From: an uncultured Pelagibacteraceae bacterium
GTDB taxonomy: Bacteria > Pseudomonadota > Alphaproteobacteria > Pelagibacterales > Pelagibacteraceae
Length of the DNA: 64,000 bases
Assembly (NCBI GenBank): GCA_902591185.1
Contig: CACIZU010000001.1
Coordinates: 112,580 to 176,579 of the forward strand
Reading direction: 5' to 3'
Part shown: piece after piece, positions 8,113 through 17,093 of the stretch
Position numbering within the stretch: the first letter of the stretch is position 1
How the letters are laid out: every line of letters begins with the position of its first letter
The notes under the pieces: generated by a model
The model's database searches: none
What the model saw: only the letters and a program-made list of their open reading frames with translations
Told to the model about the DNA's origin: nothing
Made by a program: the position numbers and the translations under genes

Positions 8113-8583
8113 ATGTTTAATAAAAAAGAATTTTCTAAAATATATTTGGTAGGTTTTTTTTTATTATTATTAATAATTTCTATTTTTACAGTTATAATTT
8201 TTGAAAAAACAACAAAAAATAATAATCAAAAAATTATTACATTAAATCTAGACACTAAAGTAGAAGAAAATCTATCTTGGAATTTTTCTGCAACAAATAC
8301 TTCTATGGAAGTAAAAATTGGTCAATTATACAAAATTGATTTTAATGTAAAAAATTATGGTTCCATAAAATCATCTGGAAAAGCTATTTATAATGTCAGA
8401 CCAAAATTATTAAAAAAATATTTTGTTGAAATTGATTGTTTTTGCTATAAAAAACAAACATTATTACCAAGTGAAAAATCAACATACTCAATCACTTTTT
8501 ATATTGATCCAAAAATATTAAGTGATTTAAAACCTAAAGATATTAAAGATATAAATATTTATTATACTTTTTTAAATACTTAG
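8113..8583 (+). CDS. ctaG: Cytochrome c oxidase assembly protein CtaG (Cox11 family)
   Basis: Cox11/CtaG proteins deliver copper to the CuB site of subunit I. The 156-residue protein has one N-terminal membrane anchor (about 11-30) and a periplasmic immunoglobulin-like domain with the copper-binding pair Cys109 and Cys111 in IDCFCYKKQ; most relatives have CFCF at this point, so the Tyr is a small variation. It also shows GKAIYNVRP and the C-terminal TFYIDPKI strand typical of the family. It is shorter than many relatives (about 190 residues). As the last oxidase-related gene before thrC, it completes the assembly set with SCO1 and CtaB. Confidence 0.92.
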   Translation: MFNKKEFSKIYLVGFFLLLLIISIFTVIIFEKTTKNNNQKIITLNLDTKVEENLSWNFSATNTSMEVKIGQLYKIDFNVKNYGSIKSSGKAIYNVRPKLLKKYFVEIDCFCYKKQTLLPSEKSTYSITFYIDPKILSDLKPKDIKDINIYYTFLNT

Positions 8584-8598
8584 TATGGCTAAAAAACT

Positions 8599-9966
8599 AT
8601 GAAATATGTAAGCACAAGAGACAACTCAAAAGAATATAATTTTGAACAGGTATTTATTAAAGGGTTGGCAGACGATGGAGGTCTTTATGTGCCTAAATCA
8701 TTAACAAAATATAGTTCTCAAGAATTATTAGAGCTCAAAAATTTAAATTATAATGAATTATCTACTGAAATAATAAATCAATTTTCATCAGATTTTATTT
8801 CAAAAGAAGAGCTATCATCCTTAGTTAAAAAATCATATTCAACATTTAGAGAAAAAGAAGTTGTAAAGATATCAAATGTTAACCAACTAAAATTACTAGA
8901 ATTATTCCACGGTCCAACGTTAGCTTTTAAAGATGTTGCAATGCAATTTATTGGTAATTTGTATGAATATTATTTAAGTAAAAATAATAAAAAAATAAAT
9001 ATAGTTGTTGCAACTTCAGGAGATACAGGTGCCGCAGCAATAGATGCTATTAAAGGAAAATCTAATTTAAATATTTTTGTTTTGCATCCAAATAATAGAA
9101 TTTCACCTGTTCAAAGAAAATTAATGACAACAGTAGAAGAAAAAAATGTTTTCAATATTGCAATAGATGGAAATTTTGATGATTGCCAGAATATAGTTAA
9201 AAGTATGTTTTCTGATCTTGAGTTTTCTAAATCTATAAATATGTCAGGAGTAAACTCAATTAATTGGGCAAGAATTATTGCACAATGTGTATATTACTTT
9301 TACTCATATTTTAAATTAAATAAGGAAAATGTTTCCTTTGCAGTTCCAACAGGAAATTTTGGTGACGTTTTTGCGGGTTATCTCTCAAAGATGATGGGAT
9401 TGCCAATTGATAAATTAATCGTTGCAACAAACGAAAACGATATTCTGCATAGAGCTATTTCAAAAGGAGATTATGTTTCAAAAGAAGTTAGAGAAACAAT
9501 CTCACCTAGCATGGATATCCAATTAGCAAGTAATTTTGAAAGATTAATTTATTATATAAATAATTCTGACTCAGCAAAAACGCTAGATACTATGAAAAAA
9601 ATTAAGCAAAATACTTATCAAATTGATAAACCAAGTTTAGAAATAATTCAAAAAGATTTTCTATCAGAAAGTTGCAATGAACAAGAGACTTTAGATATTA
9701 TTAAAAAAACTTACGAAGAAAATAATATTATATTAGATCCACATACAGCAGTTGGAGTGGGGGCCGCAAATAAGTTATTTTTTAATGATTGTATAGTTTT
9801 ATCAACTGCACACCCATGCAAATTTCCAGATGCTACAAATAATGCAATAAATAAGCATGAAAAATTACCTGACGAACTCCAGCATGTGCTTGAAAAAGAT
9901 GAAAATTTTCAAGTGCTAAAAAACAATATGGAAGAAGTAAAAAACTTTGTTAAAAGTAAAATGTGA
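8599..9966 (+). CDS. thrC: Threonine synthase
   Basis: ThrC converts O-phosphohomoserine to threonine with pyridoxal phosphate. The 455-residue protein starts with the typical MKYVSTRD and has the GLADDGGLYVP segment, the PLP lysine Lys111 in HGPTLAFKD, the phosphate-binding region TSGDTGAAA near 145, and PTGNFGDVFAGY near 250. The length matches the long, fungal/proteobacterial-type threonine synthase. It follows the oxidase operon by 15 bases. The pathway partner homoserine kinase (thrB) is in the window at 10854-11819 but in a different operon on the opposite strand. Confidence 0.96.
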   Translation: MKYVSTRDNSKEYNFEQVFIKGLADDGGLYVPKSLTKYSSQELLELKNLNYNELSTEIINQFSSDFISKEELSSLVKKSYSTFREKEVVKISNVNQLKLLELFHGPTLAFKDVAMQFIGNLYEYYLSKNNKKINIVVATSGDTGAAAIDAIKGKSNLNIFVLHPNNRISPVQRKLMTTVEEKNVFNIAIDGNFDDCQNIVKSMFSDLEFSKSINMSGVNSINWARIIAQCVYYFYSYFKLNKENVSFAVPTGNFGDVFAGYLSKMMGLPIDKLIVATNENDILHRAISKGDYVSKEVRETISPSMDIQLASNFERLIYYINNSDSAKTLDTMKKIKQNTYQIDKPSLEIIQKDFLSESCNEQETLDIIKKTYEENNIILDPHTAVGVGAANKLFFNDCIVLSTAHPCKFPDATNNAINKHEKLPDELQHVLEKDENFQVLKNNMEEVKNFVKSKM

Positions 9967-10366
9967 AAAAATTTATAGGAGAATTGGCATCATTAGATTT
10001 AAATACATAGTAGTTTGCATTCTTATCTTTTTTTTTAATTCTAAAGCTTTTTCTTTAGAATTAATAATGATTAACAGTAAAAATTGTGTGTATTGTAAAA
10101 AATTTTTATACGAAGTAGAACCAGATTATGATATTTCTGAATTACCTTTGGTAATTATTGATAATTATAATCCACCTAAATGGTTTAAAAAAGCTTACAA
10201 ACAAAAAAAAATTAAACCTTATAGAGGTACTCCTACCTTTATAATTTGGAATACAAGTGAAAATTATGAGATTGATAGAATCATAGGTTATTCAGGTAAA
10301 GATCGTTTTTATAAGCAGCTGAAAGAGAAATTTATTGCATTTATTAATGAAAACGAAAATACTTAA
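9947..10366 (+). CDS. Secreted or membrane-anchored thioredoxin-like protein
   Basis: The frame encodes an N-terminal hydrophobic signal segment (YIVVCILIFFF), then LELIMINSKNCVYCKKF with a CxxC redox pair (Cys47/Cys50 if read from TTG 9947), and a cis-Pro region YRGTPTFIIW, together a short thioredoxin-like domain likely acting in the periplasm. The start is uncertain. TTG 9947 lies inside thrC without a clear ribosome site, whereas AGGAGA at 9977-9982 is followed in frame by ATC 9989 and ATT 9992, which would give a tidy signal peptide. No in-frame ATG or GTG exists near that site. Substrate is unknown; it may reduce or isomerise disulfides of exported proteins. Confidence 0.75.
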   Translation: MLKVKCEKIYRRIGIIRFKYIVVCILIFFFNSKAFSLELIMINSKNCVYCKKFLYEVEPDYDISELPLVIIDNYNPPKWFKKAYKQKKIKPYRGTPTFIIWNTSENYEIDRIIGYSGKDRFYKQLKEKFIAFINENENT

Positions 10367-10390
10367 TAATATTGATTTAATCAAAAAACT

Positions 10391-10428
10391 TTTAGGGATC
10401 GTGTTTCTGAGCCTGTTGTGAGGTGCGT
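10391..10428. other. Short G+C-rich segment between a thioredoxin-like gene and rnhA
   Basis: These bases, just past the rnhA stop on the minus strand, are about half G+C, clearly above the surrounding DNA, which is near a quarter. They contain GGGATCG and two TGAG copies but no evident hairpin or open frame. A 13-base perfect palindrome TTGATTTAATCAA lies next to it at 10372-10384. It may be a conserved 3' element of rnhA mRNA or the remains of another gene. Confidence 0.3.
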
Positions 10429-10854
10429 TTACTGTGAATTTGCTGCTTCTCTAGCAATTAAATCTACTTCGTTATTTAATTTATCTGTAGAGTGTGCTTT
10501 GACCCAACTCCATTTTATCTCAAATTCATTTGATAAATGATCTAACTCTGTCCAAAGTTCTTTATTTTTAACTTGTTGTTTATTTGCAGTTTTCCATCCA
10601 TTTTTTTTCCAATTATGGATCCATTCTGTTATTCCTGACTTTACATATTTAGAGTCTGTAAAAATTTGAACTTTGCTTCCTTTAGGGATTTTATTTAAAG
10701 CTTTTATTGTAGCAAGCAGCTCCATTTGATTGTTGGTAGTATTTTTTTTACTTCCTTTTATATGAATTTTTTTTTCATCATCTATAATGATTGCAGCCCA
10801 TCCACCATTGCCTGGATTTCCTATGCAAGATCCATCAGTATAAATTTTAATCAT
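10429..10854 (-). CDS. rnhA: Ribonuclease HI
   Basis: RNase HI cleaves the RNA strand of RNA-DNA hybrids, removing primers and R-loops. The 141-residue protein has the complete active site: Asp7 in IYTDGSC, Glu45 in NNQMELLA, Asp67 in IFTDSKY, His121 in VKAHS and Asp131 in NEVDLIARE. It is a little shorter than the E. coli enzyme because the C-terminal tail is cut down. Its start overlaps the thrB stop by one base (TAATG), so it is probably translated by coupling and is the last gene of the crtI-to-rnhA block. Confidence 0.96.
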   Translation of the reverse strand: MIKIYTDGSCIGNPGNGGWAAIIIDDEKKIHIKGSKKNTTNNQMELLATIKALNKIPKGSKVQIFTDSKYVKSGITEWIHNWKKNGWKTANKQQVKNKELWTELDHLSNEFEIKWSWVKAHSTDKLNNEVDLIAREAANSQ

Positions 10855-11819
10855 TAAATTAAATAATCTTTATAGGTTCTTAAATTGTTATGTGTAATAA
10901 GTTTTTGATAATATTCATTTGGATTTTTAATTTTAATTAGAGCTGTTTTAGGAGTATTTGAATAATCATAAAGTCTAGTAAGTAAATACCTAATTGCAGC
11001 TCCTTTACATAAAATGTTTAATGATTTTTTTTCTTTTAAAGAGATTTTTTTAATACTTTCGTATCCTTTAATTAAATTCTTTATTTTTTTTTTATTAATC
11101 TTAAATTTTGAATTTTTTTTATCAAAGCATAAGGCATTAATACATATAGCTATTTCGTACATCAGATAATCATTTGCAGCAAAGTAAAAATCAATAATAC
11201 CTGAGAGTTTATTTTTTTTAAAAAAAATATTATCTATAAATAGATCACCATGAATAATTCCTTTAGGTAGTTTTTTTGGCCAATTTTTCTTTATATTTTT
11301 TAAATTATTTACTAAAAATTTTTCTAAATCATTAGATTTTTTTGATTTAAATTTTATACTTTTTAGCAAAGGGTTTAAATTTTTAACACTCATAGAGTTT
11401 TTTCTAAAAAGTTTAATTTTTTTTGTGACCAAATGCATTTGAGCAATTATTTTTCCAATTTCAAAACAATTTTTTGAATTCAGTTTTTTTTTATCTTTTC
11501 CTTCTAAGAAAGAAACGATACAAGCTGTTTTATTTTTTAATTTTATAAGATAATTTCCTTTAATGTTCTTTAAAGGTTTTGGACAATTAATTTTTGAGTT
11601 ATTTAATCTATCCATTAATTTTAAAAAAAAAGGTATTTCTTTTTTCGAAACTCTTTTTTCAAAAATTGTTAATATAAATTTTTTATTTTTTGTTCTTAAT
11701 AGATAATTTGTATTTTCTATTCCTTGTTTAATACCTTGAAAATTAATAAATTTTTCAATATTAAAATTTTTATTTATATATGAAATATCTTTTTTATTTA
11801 TTTTAGTATAAACAGCCAT
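10854..11819 (-). CDS. thrB: Homoserine kinase (ThrB, aminoglycoside-phosphotransferase-like type)
   Basis: This 321-residue kinase phosphorylates homoserine in threonine synthesis. It belongs to the APH-like type II homoserine kinases common in alphaproteobacteria, not to the GHMP type. Visible features are GIENTNYLLRTKNKKFILTIFE near the N-terminus (nucleotide-binding lobe), the catalytic loop GIIHGDLFIDNIFF and the metal-binding GIIDFYFA. The protein is extremely Lys-rich. It lies immediately after ispH (no intergenic bases) and before rnhA with a one-base overlap; the order ispH-thrB-rnhA is familiar from alphaproteobacteria. Confidence 0.93.
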   Translation of the reverse strand: MAVYTKINKKDISYINKNFNIEKFINFQGIKQGIENTNYLLRTKNKKFILTIFEKRVSKKEIPFFLKLMDRLNNSKINCPKPLKNIKGNYLIKLKNKTACIVSFLEGKDKKKLNSKNCFEIGKIIAQMHLVTKKIKLFRKNSMSVKNLNPLLKSIKFKSKKSNDLEKFLVNNLKNIKKNWPKKLPKGIIHGDLFIDNIFFKKNKLSGIIDFYFAANDYLMYEIAICINALCFDKKNSKFKINKKKIKNLIKGYESIKKISLKEKKSLNILCKGAAIRYLLTRLYDYSNTPKTALIKIKNPNEYYQKLITHNNLRTYKDYLI

Positions 11820-12764
11820 TTAATTTAATTTTTTTGGGATTTTAAACACCACGTCTTCTTTGATTGTTTCTACTTCATCTATACTAATAGTAAATCTCTT
11901 TTTTAATTCATTTATAAAATTTTTAACTAAAATTTCAGGCGCAGATGCTCCAGAAGAAATTCCAATTGTATTTGAATTTTTAATTTGTTCATATGGAATT
12001 TCACTTTGAGAGTGGACTAATAGTGCATTTACGCACCCAGATTTCTTAGCAACCTCAACTAGTCTTACAGAATTTGATGAATTTCTACTTCCAATTACAA
12101 AAAACATATCACAATTTTTTGCAATTTTTTTAACAGCCATTTGTCTATTTGTTGTTGCATAACAAATATCTTCTTTTAATGGTTCTTTTATATCTGGAAA
12201 TCTTTCTTTTAAGATTTTGATTATATCCTTTGTATCATCAATCGATAAAGTTGTTTGAGTAACAAAGGCAATTTTTTTATTATTTTTATTGCTATATTTT
12301 TTTGCCTCATCTTCATTTTGTATAAGATCAATAGAATTAAGTGGTAATTGCCCCATAGTTCCTATTACTTCGGGATGATTTTGATGACCAATTAAGACTA
12401 TATGATAACCAGCTTTACTAAGGTTTTCAGCTTCTCTATGTACTTTGGAGACTAGCGGACATGTAGCATCAATATATGACATTTTATAATTTTTTGCATC
12501 ATTTGGTATTTTTTTTGGTACACCGTGAGCAGAAAAAATTACTGGTCTAGTTTTATCATCAATTTCTTCAAGCTCTTCTACAAAAATCGCTCCTTTATTT
12601 TTTAAATCATCAACCACATATTTATTGTGAACAATTTCGTGACGAACATAAACAGGTGCACCATATTTTTGGATTGATTTTTCAACAATTTCTATAGCTC
12701 TTTCAACCCCGGCACAAAATCCACGAGGCGCTGATAATAAAACTTTTATTTTTTTATTTTTCAT
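11820..12764 (-). CDS. ispH: 4-hydroxy-3-methylbut-2-enyl diphosphate reductase
   Basis: IspH performs the last step of the MEP isoprenoid pathway, making IPP and DMAPP with an iron-sulfur cluster. The 314-residue protein has the three cluster cysteines Cys17 (PRGFCAGV), Cys102 (IDATCPLV) and Cys201 (ICYATTNRQ), and substrate-binding His46, His80 and His130. Its 5' end overlaps the blh gene by 11 bases, so the reductase supplying isoprenoid precursors appears to be transcribed and translationally coupled with the retinal synthesis genes crtI, crtB, crtY and blh. ispE, an earlier step, is elsewhere in the window. Confidence 0.97.
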   Translation of the reverse strand: MKNKKIKVLLSAPRGFCAGVERAIEIVEKSIQKYGAPVYVRHEIVHNKYVVDDLKNKGAIFVEELEEIDDKTRPVIFSAHGVPKKIPNDAKNYKMSYIDATCPLVSKVHREAENLSKAGYHIVLIGHQNHPEVIGTMGQLPLNSIDLIQNEDEAKKYSNKNNKKIAFVTQTTLSIDDTKDIIKILKERFPDIKEPLKEDICYATTNRQMAVKKIAKNCDMFFVIGSRNSSNSVRLVEVAKKSGCVNALLVHSQSEIPYEQIKNSNTIGISSGASAPEILVKNFINELKKRFTISIDEVETIKEDVVFKIPKKLN

Positions 12765-13689
12765 TTTTTTCTAAAAAATATTCAAGCAATATATGTGGAA
12801 AGGTTAAAGACGCCAAACCTATAAATATTATTTTTAAAATTGAACTATGTAAATCATAACTATTATTTAATAAATAAAGACTTATTAAACAAAAAATTGC
12901 TGTCAAGATTGTCAGTGGCAAAGCTTTTTTTGTAAATACTTTAAAACCATTAGTAAAGTTTTCGTTATCAATTTCATAAATTAAAGAGATACTGTGTCTG
13001 ATTGAGTGTAAGAAACAAAAATAAATAGTAAATGCCACTAATGGGGAAAGATAATAATTTAATATTAAAATTGAAAAATAATCAAAAAAAATTGTAAATT
13101 TTTTATTCTCAAATTTTTTTAAAAATAAATAAATACTAGAGAAGGTGCTTAGAATAATCAAAATGGGTAATACCTTGTTAGCCTCTATAAAAGCTAAAGT
13201 TGAATAAAAAATTTCATTATCAACTAATAAAAGTTTAAATATGGATACTGTCTCATTAAAATGAAAAAAAATTGGAGCAAGAATTATTAACAAACCTTTA
13301 AATAAAAAAAGTAATTGATTAAAATAAGAATTTTCATCAATTAAAAATTGAGTATCTTCTTTTCCAAAATGAAAAGACGCAACAATTAAAAAAATTATTA
13401 AAGAAGTAGATGGCATGTTTATCCATATAATAATGACCAAAATAGCTATTAAAATATATAATAAATAAAAAATAATAATCCTTTTAATATTAAGGATTTC
13501 AAAGAGTTTTTTACCTTTTTCATGGTCTAAAGAACCATGTGATATACCAATAATTAAAATTAAAAATAAACATATTAAAGGTGAAATATCAAAATTATTA
13601 AATTTATAAATTATTAAAGTAAAAATATTACAAAATAAAAAAAAGATAAAAGAGTGATTTAGATTAATTTTTTTAATTCGATTATTCAT
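12754..13689 (-). CDS. blh: Beta-carotene 15,15'-dioxygenase, Brp/Blh family
   Basis: Blh cleaves beta-carotene into two retinal molecules, the chromophore of proteorhodopsin. The 311-residue polytopic membrane protein (about 7-8 hydrophobic segments) shows the family's iron-ligand histidines: GISHGSLDHE (His51, His56), ASFHFGKED (His107) and FLHSIRHS (His228, His232). It lies 2 bases downstream of crtY and its end overlaps ispH. This placement after crtI-crtB-crtY is the classic marine retinal cluster. No rhodopsin gene is in the window; it is presumably elsewhere in the genome. Confidence 0.93.
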   Translation of the reverse strand: MNNRIKKINLNHSFIFFLFCNIFTLIIYKFNNFDISPLICLFLILIIGISHGSLDHEKGKKLFEILNIKRIIIFYLLYILIAILVIIIWINMPSTSLIIFLIVASFHFGKEDTQFLIDENSYFNQLLFLFKGLLIILAPIFFHFNETVSIFKLLLVDNEIFYSTLAFIEANKVLPILIILSTFSSIYLFLKKFENKKFTIFFDYFSILILNYYLSPLVAFTIYFCFLHSIRHSISLIYEIDNENFTNGFKVFTKKALPLTILTAIFCLISLYLLNNSYDLHSSILKIIFIGLASLTFPHILLEYFLEKNEK

Positions 13690-13691
13690 AT

Positions 13692-14756
13692 TTAAAATAA
13701 CTGTTTTAAAAATATCCCCTTAGGCATTTTGGAAATTATTGAAAAATCTTCATATATACTGCTTTTATTGGATAAAAAATTTATAACTGTATTTGGAGAA
13801 CAGTTAAACATTTTATAAAATATTTGTGCCATTTTATCAGGATTATTTTTTAAAACTTTTAAAAAGATATTATCTAAAAATTGATATTTATTATTTATTG
13901 AAAATAATTTTACATCTTTAATTTTTTCTATATTTTGTCTTATATATTTACTTTGTTCTTGAATGTTTAAAAAAGTATAACCAGTACTTAATCTAGTCAT
14001 TCCTCCAGCAGTACCTATCTCAATTTGATTTAATTTTTTAATATTTTTTGGATGAAATAACGGAATGGCACCTGTCTCTTTAAAATTAACTTTATAATTC
14101 TTAATTTTTAAATTATTTTCAATATAATCTTTTAATTGATTGTCATAATCATTTATAGAAGAGTTATTGAGATCAGAAATCCATGTAGTTTCTATAAGTG
14201 CCTTTGTTTTAGAATAGGGCAAAGTATAAAAAAAATGCACACTTTCTTTTTGATCACAATCGAAGTCCATTAAGTTGAATATTTCTTCATCGAAAAATTC
14301 TTTATTTGTTTCAATTTCAAAACCTGAAAAGTGTTGCCATAAATTATTTTTACTATTTGCTATATCGCTAATACTGTTAAAAATATAAGAATTTTCAGTA
14401 TTTATTTCGTTAATATTTTTAAAAAAATATACGTTATTATTTTGTTTTAAATTATTAATTATTTTTTGATAAAATAATCCACTATCAATTGTTTGGTAAG
14501 GTGTATTTTTACATTCAATATGCTTTGTATGATTTGGAATATTAATTGTGAAGTTGTTCCAGTATTTTTTTACACAGTCTTCAAAGTTATGAGATGAAAC
14601 TTTCCAAAAAGACCATGTTTTGTCTTTTTTGTATTCATCTCTAATTTCAATTATTGCTAAAGTTTTATCTTTCAATTTTGAATGAATATTTAATTCATAA
14701 GCAAGGGATAGACCTGCACATCCACCTCCAATTATTATATAATCAAATTCTTTCAT
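13692..14756 (-). CDS. crtY: Lycopene beta-cyclase
   Basis: CrtY forms the beta-ionone rings that turn lycopene into beta-carotene. The 354-residue flavoprotein begins with a dinucleotide-binding fold (YIIIGGGCAGLSLAYEL, 6-22), has KDKTWSFW near 45-52 and the family motif GTAGGMTRLSTGYTF, with FDEEIFNLMDF in the middle. Length and motifs fit the bacterial CrtY type. Its 5' end overlaps crtB by 14 bases and blh follows after 2 bases, placing it at the proper point in the crtI-crtB-crtY-blh pathway order. Confidence 0.94.
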   Translation of the reverse strand: MKEFDYIIIGGGCAGLSLAYELNIHSKLKDKTLAIIEIRDEYKKDKTWSFWKVSSHNFEDCVKKYWNNFTINIPNHTKHIECKNTPYQTIDSGLFYQKIINNLKQNNNVYFFKNINEINTENSYIFNSISDIANSKNNLWQHFSGFEIETNKEFFDEEIFNLMDFDCDQKESVHFFYTLPYSKTKALIETTWISDLNNSSINDYDNQLKDYIENNLKIKNYKVNFKETGAIPLFHPKNIKKLNQIEIGTAGGMTRLSTGYTFLNIQEQSKYIRQNIEKIKDVKLFSINNKYQFLDNIFLKVLKNNPDKMAQIFYKMFNCSPNTVINFLSNKSSIYEDFSIISKMPKGIFLKQLF

Positions 14757-15594
14757 TTAGATTCAATTCCTCGCTTATTAAAAAATGATCATGTTGTATA
14801 TAGTCATCATTTTTATTGATTAATAATAATTTAATTAAGTCAAAAATTGAAATAAAAGTCTCAATTATTTTTTCAATATTTGAAACATAAATTTTTCCGG
14901 ATTTTTTATAATTTTCAAAATTTTGCTTATTTAAAACTTTATATCCAATTTTTCTGTAAACTCTTCTTGCAACCAATATAGAAAAACGAAAACTTATTGG
15001 GATTTCTTTTATTGAGTAAAATGAGTTTTCATAAAATTTTTCTGCAAGTTTTAAAGTAGATTTTATATCATCAAAATTTTCATTTATATATGATCTACCA
15101 TTATTTAAATCTTCGATTACATCTCTTGAAATATTTGTTAGTTGCATTGCGATCCCTAAATCAATTGCTGACTTCAAAGAACTTTTTTTATTCACTTTTA
15201 AGATTTTTGCCATCATTAAGCCTACTGTGCCTGCAACTCTATATGAATAAATTAATAGCTCTTTTTTTGAGTTTAATTTTACTTTTTCTTTTATATCAGA
15301 TCTAATACCATCAAATAAATCATGAATAACTTTTAACGAAATATTAAATTCGTCTATTAGTTCCCACATGCTTTTAATGATAGGGTCATCAAAATTTTTT
15401 TGATTAAAATTATTTTCAAAATCTTTAAATTTGCTTTCTTTTATCTCAATAGAGTTTTTTTCATCGGCTATATTGTCTACAACTCTACAAAAATCGTACA
15501 AAGTGGAACATTTTTTGTAAGTTTTTTTTGGTAAAAAAAATCCTGCCCAATTAAATGATTTGGCGTAAATGGATAAATAGTTTTGATTAGACAT
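14743..15594 (-). CDS. crtB: Phytoene synthase
   Basis: CrtB condenses two geranylgeranyl diphosphates into phytoene, the entry step of carotenoid synthesis. The 283-residue protein carries both Asp-rich substrate motifs: DNIAD (Asp40, Asp44) in the DFCRVVDNIADE segment and NISRDVIED (Asn154, Arg157, Asp158, Glu161, Asp162). It overlaps crtI by a single base at its start and crtY by 14 bases at its end. No geranylgeranyl diphosphate synthase (crtE) is present in this cluster, so the substrate must come from a prenyltransferase encoded elsewhere. Confidence 0.95.
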   Translation of the reverse strand: MSNQNYLSIYAKSFNWAGFFLPKKTYKKCSTLYDFCRVVDNIADEKNSIEIKESKFKDFENNFNQKNFDDPIIKSMWELIDEFNISLKVIHDLFDGIRSDIKEKVKLNSKKELLIYSYRVAGTVGLMMAKILKVNKKSSLKSAIDLGIAMQLTNISRDVIEDLNNGRSYINENFDDIKSTLKLAEKFYENSFYSIKEIPISFRFSILVARRVYRKIGYKVLNKQNFENYKKSGKIYVSNIEKIIETFISIFDLIKLLLINKNDDYIQHDHFLISEELNLNERI

Positions 15595-17054
15595 TATAAA
15601 ATTTTATCTAGTACTTTTGCTGACGATAGTACTCCAGGAACTCCAGCTCCTGGATGTGTTCCTGCTCCAACAAAATAGAGACCATCATAAATTTCTGATT
15701 TATTGTGAAATCTGAAGTAAGCCGATTGAGTAAATTTTGGTTGAATTGAAAAACCTGATCCAAATTTTGTATTTAGTTCTTTTTCAAAATAATCTGGAGT
15801 TAAATAAAAATCACTAACAATGTTTTCTCTAAGATTTGGCATTAAATCTTTTTCCATCTTATCTATTATTAAATTTTTTATCTTTTCTCCTTCTATATTC
15901 CAATTAATTCCAGATTGGTTGTTAGGAACAGGTACCAAAACATAGAAGCAATCGTTTCCCTCAGGGGCCATTGATTTGTCAGTAGCAGAAGGTCTGTGTA
16001 GGTAATAACTAATATCGTTATTTAACTTTTTTTTATCAAATATATCATCGAGATGTTCTTTGTATTTGTTGCCAAATTTTATAGTGTGATGCACAACTTT
16101 GTCATAGATTTTTTTAGTTCCAAAATAATAAACAAATAATCCCATTGAATATTCCATTCTGTTTTTTTTCCATTTGAATAAAAATGAACTATTGCTATTT
16201 CCATTTAATAATTTTTCATAAACTGCTGGAGGATCTGCGTTACAGATAACATTATTTGCATTTATTTTGCTTTGATTTTTTAATTGAACACCAGTAATCT
16301 TGTTATTATTTGAAATAATTTTAGTTACTTCATTATTTTTAATTATTTCTATACCAACTTCATTCATTAACTTTTCAAAACCTATGATTATATTGCCAGT
16401 TCCACCCATAGAGTAATGTATTCCCCATTTTTTTTCTAAATAAAGAATTAACCCATAGATAGAGGTTGTAGTGAAAGGGTTTCCACCCACTAAAAGAGGA
16501 TGCATGCTTAAAATTCTTCTTAATTTTTCATTTTGTATATACGAGGAAACCAATGAGTAAACAGATTTATAGCTTTTAAGTTTTAACAGAGCTGGAAGTT
16601 GTTGCATCATAACAAATGGTTTATCAAAAGGAACTTCAGCAAGTTCAGCAAAACCTTTATCAAAAATTTTCTTTGTAAAAGTTACCAATCTTTCATAACC
16701 TTTAACATCTTCCTTATTCAACTTTTCTATTTGATTTTTCATTTCTATTTCATCGCCGGAATAATTAAACTTAGATTTATCTTCAAAAATAAATTGATAC
16801 CAAATCTTAAGTGGAGAAAGTTTAAAGTAATCTTTCGGATCTTTTTGAAATAATTCAAATAATTCATTAATTAGATAAGGCGCAGTAATTACCGTTGGTC
16901 CTCCATCGAATATAAAACCATTTTTTTTAAAAACTCTAGCTCTGCCGCCAAGATCAGGGTGTTTTTCTATTAATGTAACTTTATGACCTTTTGCTTTAAG
17001 CCTAAGTGCAGTTGCAATTCCCCCAAATCCTGAACCAATAACTATAGAATTCAT
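15594..17054 (-). CDS. crtI: Phytoene desaturase
   Basis: CrtI introduces the double bonds that turn phytoene into lycopene. The 486-residue flavoprotein opens with the FAD-binding IGSGFGGIATALRLKAKGH (6-24), contains FDGGPTVITAP near 50-60 and SMGGTGNIIIGFEKLM, and closes with the CrtI signature YFVGAGTHPGAGVPGVLSSAK. The length (about 490) is normal. It is the first gene of the minus-strand block crtI-crtB-crtY-blh-ispH-thrB-rnhA, with a short gap (39 bases) to the end of the ATP synthase genes, so some read-through from atpF is possible. Confidence 0.96.
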   Translation of the reverse strand: MNSIVIGSGFGGIATALRLKAKGHKVTLIEKHPDLGGRARVFKKNGFIFDGGPTVITAPYLINELFELFQKDPKDYFKLSPLKIWYQFIFEDKSKFNYSGDEIEMKNQIEKLNKEDVKGYERLVTFTKKIFDKGFAELAEVPFDKPFVMMQQLPALLKLKSYKSVYSLVSSYIQNEKLRRILSMHPLLVGGNPFTTTSIYGLILYLEKKWGIHYSMGGTGNIIIGFEKLMNEVGIEIIKNNEVTKIISNNNKITGVQLKNQSKINANNVICNADPPAVYEKLLNGNSNSSFLFKWKKNRMEYSMGLFVYYFGTKKIYDKVVHHTIKFGNKYKEHLDDIFDKKKLNNDISYYLHRPSATDKSMAPEGNDCFYVLVPVPNNQSGINWNIEGEKIKNLIIDKMEKDLMPNLRENIVSDFYLTPDYFEKELNTKFGSGFSIQPKFTQSAYFRFHNKSEIYDGLYFVGAGTHPGAGVPGVLSSAKVLDKIL

Positions 17055-17093
17055 TTTAATAATTTATAGCTTTTTTAAAAAAATGTAAGGATA

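Noticed and set aside
17060-17085. T6A7 run between crtI and atpF as a terminator
   Set aside because: It is a palindrome of only A and T with no G-C stem; it cannot be told from local base bias.
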